A stretch of 64,000 nt of DNA from Ostrinia nubilalis (GCF_963855985.1 NC_087112.1:684501-748500), one strand, 5' to 3'. Positions 12,901 to 27,900 are shown, counted from the first letter of the stretch. Program-made: numbers and translations. Notes: generated by a model from the sequence alone, not told the origin.

Positions 12901-15900
12901 GCTCTTCACTATACGATCGCTCTCTCCGTCCCGCTTACTCCTGGAGTCGGCGTTGAGTATGGCGTTTGCGATCGGCGGCGCTAAAGGCCGTTGTTCTGAT
13001 GTGCGCAGGATTTCGCTGTCGTCTATTATTAGGGATTGGCTCTTTACGTAGTGTTTTGGGGTGGGGTTGGCTGGAAAGAGAAAGGATTGTGGTTGTTAAT
13101 TGATAAGTGCCCCTTAAGGCTACGCTTTTTTATTAACGTTGAAATACATAAGTGCCAAAATAGTAGTCAAACTTGAACAAATATTTTTGATTCAAATCAA
13201 ATTTTCAATGCCTGCGATGACAAGAACTTGTATCAGTGAGTCCCATTTAACACCTGATGTTTACCCAACTTTTCCTTCAATACCGGCAAAATACGAAGTA
13301 TTTAGTATCCATATACTAAATCGTTGATATAGAAATAATTTTATACTGTATTAATTCCCAATTGTGTATTATTTCTATTGTCAGTCAAGTGTCTCTATAA
13401 AAACACTCACACATTAATTCCCATTGATCAAGTAAATCATTCATGAATGCGTTTTGTTCTTCGTTCAGTCTTCTGCTGTCAGTCGATTTCTTCTTTGGCC
13501 GCGGAGATTCTTCGGAATGTCTGTAATAAATAAATAAATAAGCATCCATTGTTATTCTTTTTTTTTACCAGCTTTTACCCGTGGCAACACCCGCGTTTAT
13601 TTTGTCTGTCACAGAAAAAAAATATCACGAAGGTCCCTATTTCAAAAACCGGGATAAAAACAATCCTTTAATTTTAACATGGATGCAATCATCATCATTT
13701 CAGTCATAGGACGTCACAGCATTTAGGCCTCCCCCAATGATTTCCGTGTTGACCGGTTGGTAGTGGCCTGCGTCCAGCGCCATCCTGCTACTTTTATGAG
13801 ATCGTCGGTCCACCTTGTGGGTCCTAGCTGGAAATTTCTACTCCGACAAACGTTACTTTGACATTACGTTACTCCGACACTACTGAATATCGACATGACT
13901 TTACTTCGACACTACACTACTCAGACAAAGGATATACGCTTTTGTCTATTTAGGTAGCCAGAAGTCCTACGCTGCGCTTTTGAAATGCAATTAAATATTC
14001 AAAAAAATTAACATATCTAATATCCTACCCCTTTTGGTGACTTAGATGGTGATCTTTTCTTTTAGTTTCATCTACATCCCTATCCTTGACTATAAGTTTG
14101 TCGTATCTTATTCAGCTGCCCCTCCAAAAAAACTTAACATGAGATTCGATACATTTCGAGCTAGACCGAACTCCGCTTCAAACGAAACCAGGAACTAATA
14201 CAACCAATGCAACTCATCACACCGGAAACGAAAATCTAACTACAGTAAACGACAACAACATCTTACACAACAAAAACTCTCCCAATACGGCTGGTCACCG
14301 TGGGGGAAGTAGACCACCACCCTCCATCAAAATGATGGAGGAGGCTTTTACCCAAGTGGGGCCACAATCAAGAGAAATACTTAATTAATTTTAAATATAA
14401 CTGTAATAACTGTGGATTTTTAAAGCTATAATAATAATAATATTCTACCCCATACCTTATAAGCTCCTGGTCTGACTCGGGCAACTCCTCAGCGGAGTAC
14501 ACGGCGTCTTCCGTGGACTCCGTGGCTTCTATGCACACCCTCACTCTGTCTTCCCTTCGGTTCCCTTCTCTGATGTCTCTGCTGTCAGAGAACAGCACGA
14601 ACAGAACTTGGGAGTGCGGGTTGATGTCTTTCACTTGGTGGAGGTCTAGGCAGTTCTGAGAAGAAAGAATAAAATGATTACTATAGGTTTAAAGTCCGGT
14701 TGCCGAGCACGTAGAATTTCGTCCAATGACCCCAAGCTACCCATACTTATCGCTCGCGCGTAGTTATGTTGCTGTCACGCTCACACACTCACTGCGGGCG
14801 CCCGTCGCACAGTCGCGACAGCAATATAATTACGAGCGAGCAATAAGGATGGGTAGATTGGGGTCATTGGACGAAATTCTACTTGCTCAGCGACCGGACT
14901 TTAGCACTTAACTTACTTAGTGCCTAAGATATGGGAGCGGCACGGGAGGGTGATTTTGTGACGGTCAAACGTCAGCGAAACTCCAAATCCATTGAAAACA
15001 CTCAGAAAATACTCATGGGTGAAAATACAAAGAAAGAAATATCTCACTAAAGATTTGGCCGTAAGGATACTATCCGAAGCAGTTAATCTGTTTAAAAAAA
15101 AAGTTTTGTATGCCCTGTCACGTCATAATATGTCAATGTCACCCCTCCCTTGCCACTTTCATATCTTAGGCACTGAGTTAATCACTAGACCTAACGTAGT
15201 AATTCCTTTACATTGTGTCTAATAATAAAAGTATATTTTGTTTTCAATAAAGTATTTTTATTGAATGTAGGAGGAGTGGTACAATCACTTAGTCTTGTAA
15301 ATTAATATTTATGTGCTAATAGGGTCCCGGGACGTGTCGTCTTGACTTTTGGAAAAAGTTATCTCGATTCCCGGAACTTTTGAGTCCTGGTGTCATGGTT
15401 GTCAATATTGTATTGTAACTTGCAACCCGTTGCGGCTTTGCACGGGTATTAGACCTTATTATTAGGCCATCAGAGTTTAGAGAACTGCTAATTTTAATTA
15501 AAAGGGAATTGCTATTCCTTGTAGTACGATTAATCGAACCTACAGGAAAAAAGTACAATCGGACCACGTGACCACCAAAATCTACAAATGTTTGTTCCAA
15601 AATCGTACCTTTTAAAACCGTTAAGATAAAATACTTCAGTCTGGCAACACTATACATACCTCTGACGTAAACACAGCCGGCTCCCCGCCTCCCTTCCACG
15701 GTCTTTCCTCCACCACCTCACTTTTATCACTTTCGCCACCCTCCCCGTTCTCCCCACTGTCACAACTCAACCGGGTCATATTATACAAGTTGAACGAACT
15801 CCAAAAGTCCTCCTCGCTCCGTGACGTCACCATATTCGACACAAAACTATCACTGAACACATTCTTGCCGATTCTGTCCACCGCATACAAATACACTGGA

Positions 15901-18900
15901 TTGAAATTCTTAAGTATTAAGTCCCTTTTCGAGTATAATTCGGAATGTAAGTGTTTTAAAGTCTGTAAGTTGTGGCAGGTGTCGTGGTCGATATCTGGAG
16001 GCACGATTATGCGGAGGCCGTCTTTTAGGAAGGGGTTGTTCAGTTCTATTTCCAGCATCGTGGCTAAGTCTGTGTGGTCTTGGCGGACGAGATCCTGAAA
16101 GTAAAGGAAACAGATTTCATAGTTGGATAGTTAGTCCCTAAGGGAGCTTCTTTGCGAGATCGAATCAGAAATGAGGAAATCCGTAAACGAACTAAAGTCG
16201 CTGACATAGCCCGACGGATTAGCAAGCTGAAGTGGCAATGGGCAGGGCACATAGTACGCAGAACTGACGGCCGATGGGGCAGCAAGGTTCTGGAATGGAG
16301 GCCGCGTACCGGAAAACGCAGCGTGGGACGTCCACCTACAAGGTGGACCGACGACATCGTAAAGGTAGCAGGGAAGCGCTGGATGCAGGCCGCTACCAAT
16401 CGAGCAACGTGGAAAGCATTAGGGGAGGCCTATGTTCAGCAGTGGACGTCCTATGGCTGAAATGATGATGATGATGATGATGATGAAGGGAGCTTCCAGA
16501 CGAGCGACAGTATATCGGCGACTGTATGCGACTTCAGTCGGCGACGACGTATTCAAATTAGGCGACCGTTACCGACGCATCACGAATACCGTCGATGGTC
16601 GCCGACAGTCGCCAATGCATCGGAACTCTCGAAGACGGACAGTGACTAATGTATAGTCAGAGTGTCAACATGTCATGACAGCGAAAGGCGCGAGTCAGAG
16701 ACTATCGCCGACAGTCGCCTACCGCCCCCTACAATATCTTGAACAGTCACCGAGATAATGTCGCTCGTCTGCTCTCTAACAAGAAATTAAGGTAGTGATA
16801 AGAGCGAGCGAGATAGCCGCGCATTTTCTGAGTGTCTCTCTTTGGCGAGGCACTGATGCGTTAACCGTGCGGTTACGGTTTGGTGCAAATGTACGAGAAC
16901 AGCCCAGCAACCGTGCAATGAGGGCTATCGTTTTAGCGCTCACCAGTTAGCGCCACTGTAGAGTAAGGTCCTGTCACTTGCTAGTAGCGAAGACAGTGGC
17001 ACCAACTGGTGAGCGCTAAAGTGGTAGGAGGACCATCGCATTTGCACTCATCAAGATGGCGCCACTGTAGAGTAAGGTCCTGTCAATCGCCAGGGGTGCC
17101 AACTGTTAAGTATAAAAACGATAGCCCTCATTATCGCTGTCTGAACCAGGCCTTAATGATGTTTATAATTGAAATAGTTAAATTGAATTAATGACATAAT
17201 GGTTTGAGATATTGCGAGAGTACAGGTGTGATGCTGATAAGCGGGGGCATACAAAGGTTAAGCAAGTTCCAAGGTACAATTTCTATCAAACTCGACCTTC
17301 AAAAAAAGACAATCTTTTAAGAATTCCGATTGGCTTTTCGGCCTTCTTAAAAAAAACCTTATTTGGGGCTGATTTTTCAATCGTCAGATATCTTTTAAAT
17401 GAAGAATAACCTTGTCATTTTGACATATTTCCCATACTAAAACTGTCAATGTGCTAAATTATTCTTCAGTTAATCAGCCCTTAGAAAGATAAAATGTATA
17501 TTTAGTTCAAAATCATCAGAATATACAAATGTGTGTACTGGCGTACATGAAGTTTTTTTAACCGAAATGGCAACCACTCAGCATGTGTCATGCTCTATCT
17601 ATAGGGTCTATGGTAGAACTAGAACCTAGAACATAACGTATTTAGATAATTCATTAGAGTCATTTGTATTAGTTTTTCTCACCTGAATCGGCAGCGTCTC
17701 CCAAGGTCTCTTGTTGCACTCCAAGTCCTCAACCAGCTCGAATTCGGAGTTCCCAAGAGTTAGGTGTACTTGGGTCGTAGCCCCGTATTGGATTCGCAAC
17801 TGGAAACAAAAAAAACTGTATAGGCATTATGCTTATCAATTTGATGTGCGAGGGAAGTAAGATTTCAGATGTCATTTTGTTTCTGGCTGTGGAGTGCGAG
17901 TGAGTTGGCTTGTGGGAAATGATATATTTTTATCAGACGCTTATGACTAGTCATAGTCGACGTCATTAAACAACAGACTAACTTATAAAGGTAGCAAGAA
18001 GGCGCTGGATGCAGGCCGCTACCAACCTGCCAATCTGGAAATCGTTGGGGGAGGCCTATATTTAACAGTAGACGTCCTGTGGCTGAAATAATGATGATGA
18101 TACCAAGTTGAGGCTTACCCATCTGCAGCCAATGGGAGTTCGTTCCGGCAGTAGCCGCCGGCCGATCAAGCGTTCTCACCGCTGCAAATCCTGTGTAGCT
18201 AGGATCTACAGCTTGACCGCTATTAAAAACCCAACCACTGAAGGTCTTTGGACTTAACCATCTGCAGCCAATATTAGGTCGCCCCCTGCTGGCTGCCATT
18301 CCTGTGTAGCCAGAAACTACAGCTTGACCGATAATAAAACCCAACCAGTGAAGGCCCAACCCGCCTGCCAAGCGTGGAGATTATTACAAAACTCTCCACT
18401 ATAGTGGAGGAGGCTCATAGTCCAGCAGTGGACTGTAAAGGGCTGTTGATGAATGAATGAATTGGACTTACCCATCTGCGTCCAATGGGGGGTCATCCTC
18501 TGCTGCAACTTCTGCCTAGCCAGGATCTATAGATTGACCGCCATTTATTGGAATATGAACATAAACCTGCGTGTAAAAAAACAAAACGTCGAAGCGTTTT
18601 GTTATTGGACGACTCGCTCGCCTCTAGCGCCCTTTTTATGAACTAATATCTTATGTCACTCTCGATAACGTAAATTCAGTTGATTTGTACTTTTTCCATT
18701 TACAATATAAACTAGTAATTACTTTCTAACCTTTGTTTTACTTATATCAGGTTATGGGCCTATGATACGTTAAAATCAATAATAGTGAAACTCCGTTAGT
18801 AAAAAGTTCTAGTTCCGCGAAGTGTTCTCTCTGATTTTTAGGTAGCCATCATTACAAAGCAATTTTTGAATTTGCTCCGACGTAAAATGGCTATGAATAA

Positions 18901-21900
18901 CGTCCAAATAGACAAATTATTGGGGCGAGAGAATTACTGTACATGGAAATTTGCAGTACAGACATTTTTACAACACGAAGAGTTGTGGGAATGCGTTGAA
19001 CCTGCCGATGGCGTAACGGTAAATCCGAAGCTAGATCTCAAAGCAAAGACCAAGATAATTCTACTTGTGGACCCGGTAAATTATATACACGTCCAAGATG
19101 CTCAAACTTCCAAAGAAGTATGGCAAAATCTACGAAACGCTTTTGAAGATTCAGGTTTAACAAGAAAAGTGGGGTTACTCCGTGACCTGGTCAATACCAC
19201 ATTAGAAGGATGTTCTAATATAGAAGAATATGTCAATAAAATAGTAAGCACCGCTCACAAATTGAGAAACATTGGATTTAATGTCGATGATGAATGGTTG
19301 GGCACGTTGATGTTAGCAGGTTTGCCGGAACAATACAAACCTATGATCATGGGATTAGAAAGCTCAGGCATAAAGATAAGCACAGACTCAATTAAAACAA
19401 AACTCATGCAAGAAGTTAAGGAGTCTAATGTCTCTGTTCTTTATACAAAGCACAAATCTACCCTCCGACAAAATTATAACAGCAATCAGAATAATAAACC
19501 AGCAGGCCCCCGTTGCTACAACTGCAATAAGTATGGACACATGAGTAAGTTCTGTAATAACAAAAAGAAGAATAATAATAATAATAAAGGTTTTGCAGCA
19601 GTATTTTCAGCAGCTCATGAAAATATGAACAGTGTGGAATGGTATGTAGATTCTGGAGCATCTTTACATATGACTAACATGCCTGACTGTATGTATGATG
19701 TCCGGGCACCTCCGATACAAAATATAAAGGTTGCTAACAATACATCAGTTGCCGTGGAGAAGATTGGTAATGTTAATCTGGATTTGATTGGTGAAAATGG
19801 CAAGATAAATCACATACAGGTGAGAGATATTTTATATGTTCCACAATTGAGCACTAACTTGTTGTCTGTCAGTCAGTTGGTAAAAAATGGCTGTAAAGTA
19901 ATATTTCATGAAGCTGGCTGTGAAATATATAATTCAGAAAAAACATTAGTAGCAACGGCTAGGCTGATTAATAATATGTACAAATTGAACACTGTCAAAG
20001 GAAATGCATATTTGTCAACTTCACATGAACAGAATATAGATGTATGGCACCGTAGAATGGGACATCTTAACTACAATGATGTTAATAAATTGCCATTGTG
20101 TACAGAGGGTGTAAAAATAATGAACACTAATGACAGTAATAATAATAATTGCATTCCATGTTTGAAAGGTAAACAGACAAGACTTCCTTTTAAAAATATA
20201 GGCTCCAGGGCTACTGCACCTCTTGAACTGATACACTCAGACTTGTGTGGACCCATGGAAACGCCATCTATGGGTGGAGCCAGGTACTTCATCACTTTCA
20301 TAGATGATTATTCAAGAAAAGTTTCAGTATATTTTCTAAAAAATAAAACTAATATTAAAGAAGTTTTTGCAATTTACAAGAAAGAGATGGAAAATCAATT
20401 AGACTGTAAAATAAAAATTCTACGCACTGACAATGGCTTGGAATATATTAATAATCAAATGTCAATATATTTGGCAGGTACAGGTATCAAGCATCAAACG
20501 ACCGCACCATATACGCCGGAGCAAAATGGCCTCGCCGAGCGGATGAACCGCACTCTCGTGGAGCGTGCCAGATGCATGTTGTTCGATGCTGGACTCCCGA
20601 AACAGTATTGGGCAGAGGCAGTGGAGACAGCTGCTCATATAATTAATCGTTCTCCGACTCGAGTTCTTGACTACGTGACACCACTGGAGAAATTGACAGG
20701 TATTAAACCAAATATTTCTCATTTACGAATATTTGGCTGTAAAGCTATGGTTCACGTGCCGAACAAAAAACGATTAAAATGGGATTCAAAGTCCACAGAA
20801 ATGATTTTTCTTGGATATTGTGAGAATACTAAAGGATATAGATTAATGAACCCAATTACTAAGAAAATTACAAGAAGCAGAAATGTCACATTTATTGAAG
20901 ACTGTCTCTATAATAAGAATGAAAGTATAAACAATAATAATAAATTACAGATACCTGTGCCATTGACGGAAAATATACAGATTCCATCCACTCAAGAAAA
21001 CTCTACCCCTGTTTGCGATAACCAGACTGGCTCTACATCTAACTCCGACGAGAGTTTTGACTCTACAGTGGAGGTAGCTGAACAAGATACAACCTATGAA
21101 CCTAGCACTGACTGCTCATTTGACTCTCCGAACCGATTCATAAACTTGAGGCCTCGCCGAAGGCAGCCCATTAGTGAAGAAGAAGACTCAAATCATGCAT
21201 GTTTGGCGATAAGTCAGGATCCAACAACTGTTGAAGAAGCAATGTCTTGCGCAGAATCTAGTCATTGGAAGAAAGCCATGGAGGATGAGTATAAATCTCT
21301 AATGAAAAACAACACTTGGGTTTTATGTGACTTACCTACTGGCAAAAAAGCTATATCCTGTAAATGGGTCTTTAAGACCAAAAGAGATGAGAAAGGAAAC
21401 ATAGCAAAATACAAGGCGAGATTAGTCATAAAAGGATGCGCTCAAAGAAGAGGATTGGATTACAATGAAATATATTCACCGGTAATTAGATATACATCCC
21501 TGCGGTATTTGTTCGCATTAGCTGTGAAATATGATTTGGATATTCACCAAATCATATAAACAGGGCAGATATGTACCATCCTAGACCGCATCCCACTTAA
21601 CATCAGGTGCGATTGTGGTCAAATACCTGCCTTGTTATGCATAAAAAAAAAAAAAAAAAAAAAATGGACGCCGTGTCTGCCTTTCTGCAGGGTGATGTAG
21701 AGGAAACTATTTATATGTCACAACCACCAAGCTTTGAAGAAAATAATACACAAGTATGTTTATTAAAGAAATCGCTTTATGGATTAAAGCAAGCCAGTAG
21801 ACAGTGGAATAAGAAATTGGATAATACACTAAAAGAAATTGGCTTGACACAGTCATTACTTGATCCCTGTATTTACTATAATATAGAAAAAGAAGACATA

Positions 21901-24900
21901 ACTTTCTTAGCTGTGTATGTGGATGACCTAATTTTATTTACAAGCTCTGTGAAAACTAGAAATCACATAAAAGAAAAGCTACTTTCCAATTATGAAATGA
22001 AGGATTTGGGAGAACTAAAATATTGTTTGGGTTTTCATGTGTACAGAAACAGAAAACAAGGAACTCTATGTATGTATGTAGATCAGAAGCAATACATTCA
22101 GAACATACTAACCAAATTTGGAATGTGTAATTGTAAGAGTGTGAAAACACCTATTGATCCAAAAACAAAGTTTAACATGAATAAAGAAGAAAATTCAACG
22201 GTTGATACAACTTCATATCAAGAAATAATTGGCTCGTTGTTGTATTTATCGCAAGGGACTCGCCCAGATATATCCTATGCTGTAAACACTCTAAGTAAAT
22301 TCAACTCAAAACCAGAAATGCAGCATTTGGTGGCGCTGAAACGAGTGTTAAGATACCTGAAATATACAGAAAATTATGCGTTAACTTATAAACAAAACAT
22401 TGATGAGAAATCAATACATGGTTACTGTGATGCAGATTGGGCCAGCAATGAAGATGACCGAAGATCATGTACTGGCTATGTATTTCTATTTCAAGGTGGA
22501 GCAATCACATGGAACTCACACCGACAACAAACTGTTGCGTTATCCACCACCGAAGCCGAATACATGTCACTATCCAGCTGCACTCAAGAGGCTATGTGGC
22601 TAAGACAAATGCAAGAAGAGTTTTGGCCTTACTGCTCTACCATACCTGTCTTAATTTTATGTGATAACCAAAGCGCTATTAAACTTGCAGGTACTGAAAA
22701 TTATCATTCCAGGTCCAAGCATATAGACATACGACACCATTTCGTCCGTAATAAGGTACAATTGAAGAAAATTGACATCAAGTACATTCAGTCAAGCGAG
22801 ATGGTGGCAGACTCGCTGACTAAAGGGACTCCGCAACTGAAGCTGGACTACTGCTCTACAAAAATGGGTTTATGTCCAAGGGAGGATATTGGAATATGAA
22901 CATAAACCTGCGTGTAAAGAAACAAAACGTCGAAGCGTTTTGTTATTGGACGACTCGCTCGCCTCTAGCGCCCTTTTTATGAACTAATATCTTATGTCAC
23001 TCTCGATAACGTAAATTCAATTGATTTGTACTTTTTCCATTTACAATATAAACTAGTAATTACTTTCTAACCTTTGTTTTACTTATATCACCATTAAAAC
23101 CCAATCAGTGAAGGCCTTTTTGGACTTACCCATCTGCATCCAATGGGAGGTCACCCCCTGCTACAACTCCTGTCTACCAAGGATCTACAGATTGACCGCC
23201 ATTAAGACCCAACCAGTGAAGACTTTAGCAATTACCCATATGCATCCAATGGGAGGTCATCCTCTGCTGCAACTCCTGTCTCAGCCAGAATCTACAGCTT
23301 GACCGCCATTAAAACTCAACCAGTGAAGTTTTTTGGACATACCCATCTGCAGCCAATGGGAGGTCACCCCCTTTTTTTTTTTTTTTTTTGTACGTGGAAA
23401 AAATGCATAAAACTGCATACCCGCCGCTGTGGTCAGGCGACGGGTTATGTGGGGCTCTCCATGCCAGAAGGGCAAGGCCTACCCACTAAAACAACCACGA
23501 ATGTCCTTCTTTCTGGGCATAGGGGAAATGCCGGTATAGCGAACCTTGTCCCGATTTCCGCCTATGCCCAGTTTGTCCAGCAGTGCGGACCCACCTTTTG
23601 TGCCACGGACATCGAGTGCGCTTTCGCGCATACTATGTACAGAACTATACAAACATACAGAATATTTACAATAAGATATTATTTACAATAACAATTATTT
23701 ACAATAAGATCCAGTCAACAGGTGTAAAGAGCCTGTCGACTGGCGCTCATCAGTCCTCTCCTAGTAAACTATCAGAGACGGCGCGCAAAAGCCCGCCGCC
23801 TCTGGCCCACCCTCTTGCGGCGTATGGGATCGGCAGAGGGATCCTCCTCCCTTTCCCGTTCCGCTGCCTCCTTTGTGGCAATCACAGCTTCGCAGAAAGC
23901 CTTGACCGCGTCCCATCCTGGTTTGCTGCCAACCATGGCCTTGATCATTGCCGGCAGTGTAATGTCCAATCCGATTGCCGCTTGGAGCCTGGCTCGTTGC
24001 GGCGCCCACGCGGTGCACACCTCAAGCGTGTGCTCCGCCGTATCTACCGGGTCATCGCATTGGTGACACGCGGTGGTCCTCTCGCGACCGATGCGGTGCA
24101 GGTATTTCCCGAAACAGCCATGTCCGGTCAGAACCTGCACCATCCGGTAAGTGAGAGGACCCTCTCGTGCCTCCAGCCATTGTCTTAAACAGGGCTGCAA
24201 TGCGGTGACTGTGCGGTGTCCTGCGCTAGGCTCTGCTAGCCAGTCTGCCCACTCATCGATGATTGCTTCGCGCGCCTCCTCACGCCAGTGCTCGACCTCG
24301 CGAGGTGCTGGAGGGTTACCGCTGCTCCTCGCGGCAGCGGTTCGGTGGTATACCTCTGCCAGCACCTCTGCCTCTAGCTCCCACGGGGGAGTACCTGCCA
24401 GTGCACACGCAGCCTCACGGGAGACCGTGTTGTATGCGCGTACTAATCTTTTGGCCATAATGCGTTGTGGCCTCCTCAGAGCCGAGATGTTTTCCCTTCC
24501 TAGGGCGTCTACCCAGATGGGTGCTCCATACAGGGCCATAGATCTTACGACCCCTGCAAATAGACGGCGGCATCCCATGTGTGGGCCTCTCAAATTGGGC
24601 ATAATCCGGCATAAAGCCCCGGAAACTCTAACTAACTTCGGGGACAGAACCTTGAAGTGAGCCTTAAAGTTCCACCGGCTGTCGAGTATCAATCCAAGGT
24701 ATTTCATGGTAGACTCGACAGCGATGGAGATGCCACCCACGACAATTTCTGACCCTACTGGGGGCCTTTTGCGTGGCCCATGGAAGCAGATGGCCTCTGA
24801 CTTGTGCAAGGCCACCGTGAGACCAAGGCGTCTGATACGTCCGACGACTTCCGCTACTCCTGCCGTTGCGCGAATCGCCGCTTCCCTATAGGTCTTATCT

Positions 24901-27900
24901 TTGGCTATAACTAACGTGTCGTCTGCATAGCAGACGATCTTGATGCCGGGCAGCTGATTTCCTCTGATTGCCCAGTCATAGCCGATATTCCACAGGAGCG
25001 GCCCTAGAACCGACCCCTGTGGAACACCGCACTCTACTGGCCTTCGGCCCCACCCGTCAGCCGTCGGAAAGATCACCTCTCTGTCTGCTAGGTAGGCCCG
25101 GATAATGTTTTGTAAGTATTGAGGGACCCTATGGTGCTTCAGAGCCTCCTCTATGCAACTGTGGGGGATACTATTAAAAGCATTGGCGATGTCCAACGAT
25201 ACCGCCACAACGCTGCCCCCTCTAGCCACCTCTCGCTCGGCGACATTCTTAACTTCGGCTATGGCGTCCACTGTGGACCTGCCATGCCGAAATCCGTACT
25301 GGTTTGTGGCCAGATTTGGCCCTATCTCTTCCAAATGCCTGATGAGACGGACAGCAATGACCCGCTCGAAGAGCTTTGCCGCCTCATCCAACAGGACAAT
25401 GGGTCGATACGCCGACGGGGAGTCCGTAGGCCGACCCTCTTTTTTTAGGAGGACGAGCTTTCCTATCTTCCATTGTAGTGGAAAAATTCCTCGGCTCAGG
25501 CAAGCCGTCAGCAGCGCTCGAAACCGCGGCTCCAGCCCGTTTTTTAGGGCGAGCACGAGGGCCTTCCCTGGCACTCCATCCGGTCCAGGAGCGGTTTTCT
25601 TTGCCTGAAGGCGCAGAATCGCCCCTCCTAGTTCTCCCTCTGTGACGTCAGGGGCTTCACCCGTATCTGCCTCAGCCGCACTGTACCTTACCGGCGGCGT
25701 GAAATCCGGTCTTGCTGGAAAAAGGGCCTGAACGACAGCACCAAGAAGGCCAGGGTCCATACTGGTAGTTATTGGAGGAGCCCATGGACGAAGTTTACTC
25801 ATGACGAGCTTATAGGGCCTCCCCCATGGATCCTGTTTCAGGGTGGAGAGGAGCTCCTCCCAGGCGGCGTTTTTAGCCTCCCCTATCGCACCCCGCAGCT
25901 CCTTTTTGGCACTTTGGTACAATCCGTACAGCGGGGCGTCCTGCGTCTCGTCTCTGCGTTGTCTTCGACGGTGTCTAGAGTAACGGCGTCTGGCCGTGAC
26001 ACAAGCCTCCCTTAGTTGAGCCAGCTCAGGGGACCACCAGTACACGCCTGTGCGTGACGGCAACTTCCCTACTCTGGGCATTGCCGCATCGCACACGCGT
26101 GACATGGCCTCACGGAGCCAATTGACTTCGCTGCTGGGCTCAGTTGCGTCCGACCACGGCGACCAGCTTTCTATCAGTGACGCAACTGCTAAGGTGTCTC
26201 TGTCCAGTTTCTTCAGAGCCCATCGTGGACCCGTCGTCTCTGGGGAACGGTTCGAATAGCTCGGGACGGTGAACCGGAGGGGGGAAATGTCGAAGCATAT
26301 GTACCTATGATCCGACAAAGTCTCGACCTCCTCCAGCACCTCCCAGTTCTGTACCCGGCTCGCCAGGGCGGGAGTTGCGAACGTGATGTCCACAACTGAG
26401 CCACCCTGCATCCGCACGCACGTGTTGACCGTTCCCCTGTTTACAATCACCAGGCCGTTTGACATGAGCCATTCCTCTAGTAGCTCGCCTCTTACATCCG
26501 TTAATCGGGATCCCCAGGCCGTAGATTTGGCATTAAGGTCACCCATTACTACAGTATGATGTGGGCAGCCCCAGCCAGATGTAAGGGATCCTATCTCTGC
26601 TAAGAATATTTCGAATTCCGCGATAGAGCGGTTCGGTGAAAAATATCCTCCTATTACAACAATGTCTCCAACCAGGACGGCAACACATCCACGACCTCTT
26701 CGAACTTTTTTGAAAGGGCCAGAGTTGGCTGCCGTGTTAGTAATGACTACTACCTTCTCGTCGGTGTCGCCAGCCCAGTCATCCCGCTTGTGGATGAGGT
26801 AGGGCTCGGATACTACACATATTTGGGTCGACCACTGTGCCATGCTCTGGTGTAATAGATCCTGAGCCCTAGCACAGTGATTGACATTCGCCAAAAGAAA
26901 TTTGGATGCCATCTTATTCGCCGGCCATTTCTACCTCCTCGGGCCCCTCTTTGGAGTGAGATGGCTTTGGCTGGTCTTTTGCACTTGCCGCCGCTCTTCT
27001 CCCAACCTTTATACCCGGGGCTTTACAGGCCTTTGTGCCTATGCGGTGCCCCGCCGGTTTCTCTGCAGCTGCGCACACTGAGCAGTGGGGCTCGTTAGAA
27101 CACGCTGCTGCTTTGTGGCCCAGTTGTCCGCATCTAAAGCACTGCCGGCTACGGTCCACCTCAGCCGGACATACTGCTTGTACGTGCCCGGCCTCAAGAC
27201 ACCGAAAGCATCGCAGTTCTCTTGTCGGTAGGAGTCTCACCCTAGCGGCAACCCAACCCACCAAAAGGCGACCCTCCAGCACCAATTTTGCCGCTGCAAC
27301 TGGGCAGCTAACCCACGAAGTGAAGAGACCAGTGTGGTCACGACGCGGGGAGCCAACCTTGACCTGTTCGGCCGGGCAACCTCCGACCTTGACCACCGCA
27401 CCTTTTATTTCCTCTGCTGTGACGGAGTCGTCTAGGCCTGACACTCTAAGATTCGAGCATTTAACAGGTCTTGACACTCGTATCTCGTTCTCATTATATA
27501 TAGTCTTAAGTTTTGACCTGCTACAACTCCTGTCTACCAAGCATCTACAGATTGACCGCCAATAAGACCCAACCAGTGAAGACTTTAGGAATTACCCATC
27601 TGCATCCAATGGGAGGTCTATCCGGCAGCAGTTGTCTTCCCAGCAAGTTCGATCATTGAAGATCATCATCGAAGATTGCTATAGGACTCACTCATGTGCA
27701 TGGGTCTATATCCACCTCTCGTTTCCACCGCTGCAACTCCTGTCTTGCCAGGATCTTGAGCTGCCCGATTTCTGGCACTGCTGTAATGCTGTTTGACTTA
27801 CCCATCTGCATCCAATGGGGGGTCGATCCGGCAGCAGTCGTCTGCCCAGCAAGCAGTGCAGCAGCCGCGCCCGCGCCTCTGCTGTTGTTCCGAGCACTAC

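Larger units (their letters stand above)
18546..23090 (+). mobile_element. Complete Ty1/copia LTR retrotransposon
   Basis: Two 204-bp LTRs (18546-18749, 22887-23090) starting 'tattggaatatgaac' and ending 'cttatatca', with two visible differences. 5-bp target duplication CCATT at 18541-18545 and 23091-23095. Primer site 'ggttatgggcc' follows the 5' LTR, as in copia (initiator tRNA-Met); purine tract 'aagggagga' precedes the 3' LTR. Gene order gag-PR-IN-RT-RH. It interrupts the exon-2 array. Low LTR divergence implies a young insertion, but the element is disabled by a nested LINE piece at about 21551-21663. Confidence 0.95.
23371..27521 (-). mobile_element. R1-clade LINE, 5'-truncated, intact ORF2
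   Basis: The poly(A) appears as a T run at about 23371-23388. ORF2 is full length and ORF1 is truncated at its N-terminus. The left junction is within 'gaggtcaccccc', the right within 'gacctgctacaactcc', both from the exon-2 array consensus, so the insertion site can be read precisely. In the same orientation as Dusty. Confidence 0.9.

Noticed and set aside
16432..16740. Plus-strand frame with Met run and the 'ggcgac' motifs at 16500-16740 as a gene or array
   Set aside because: The Met run is the RTE (atg)n tail; the following short motifs are irregular and show no clear unit.
25119..25608. Plus-strand frames opposite the R1 LINE
   Set aside because: Antisense shadows of ORF2.
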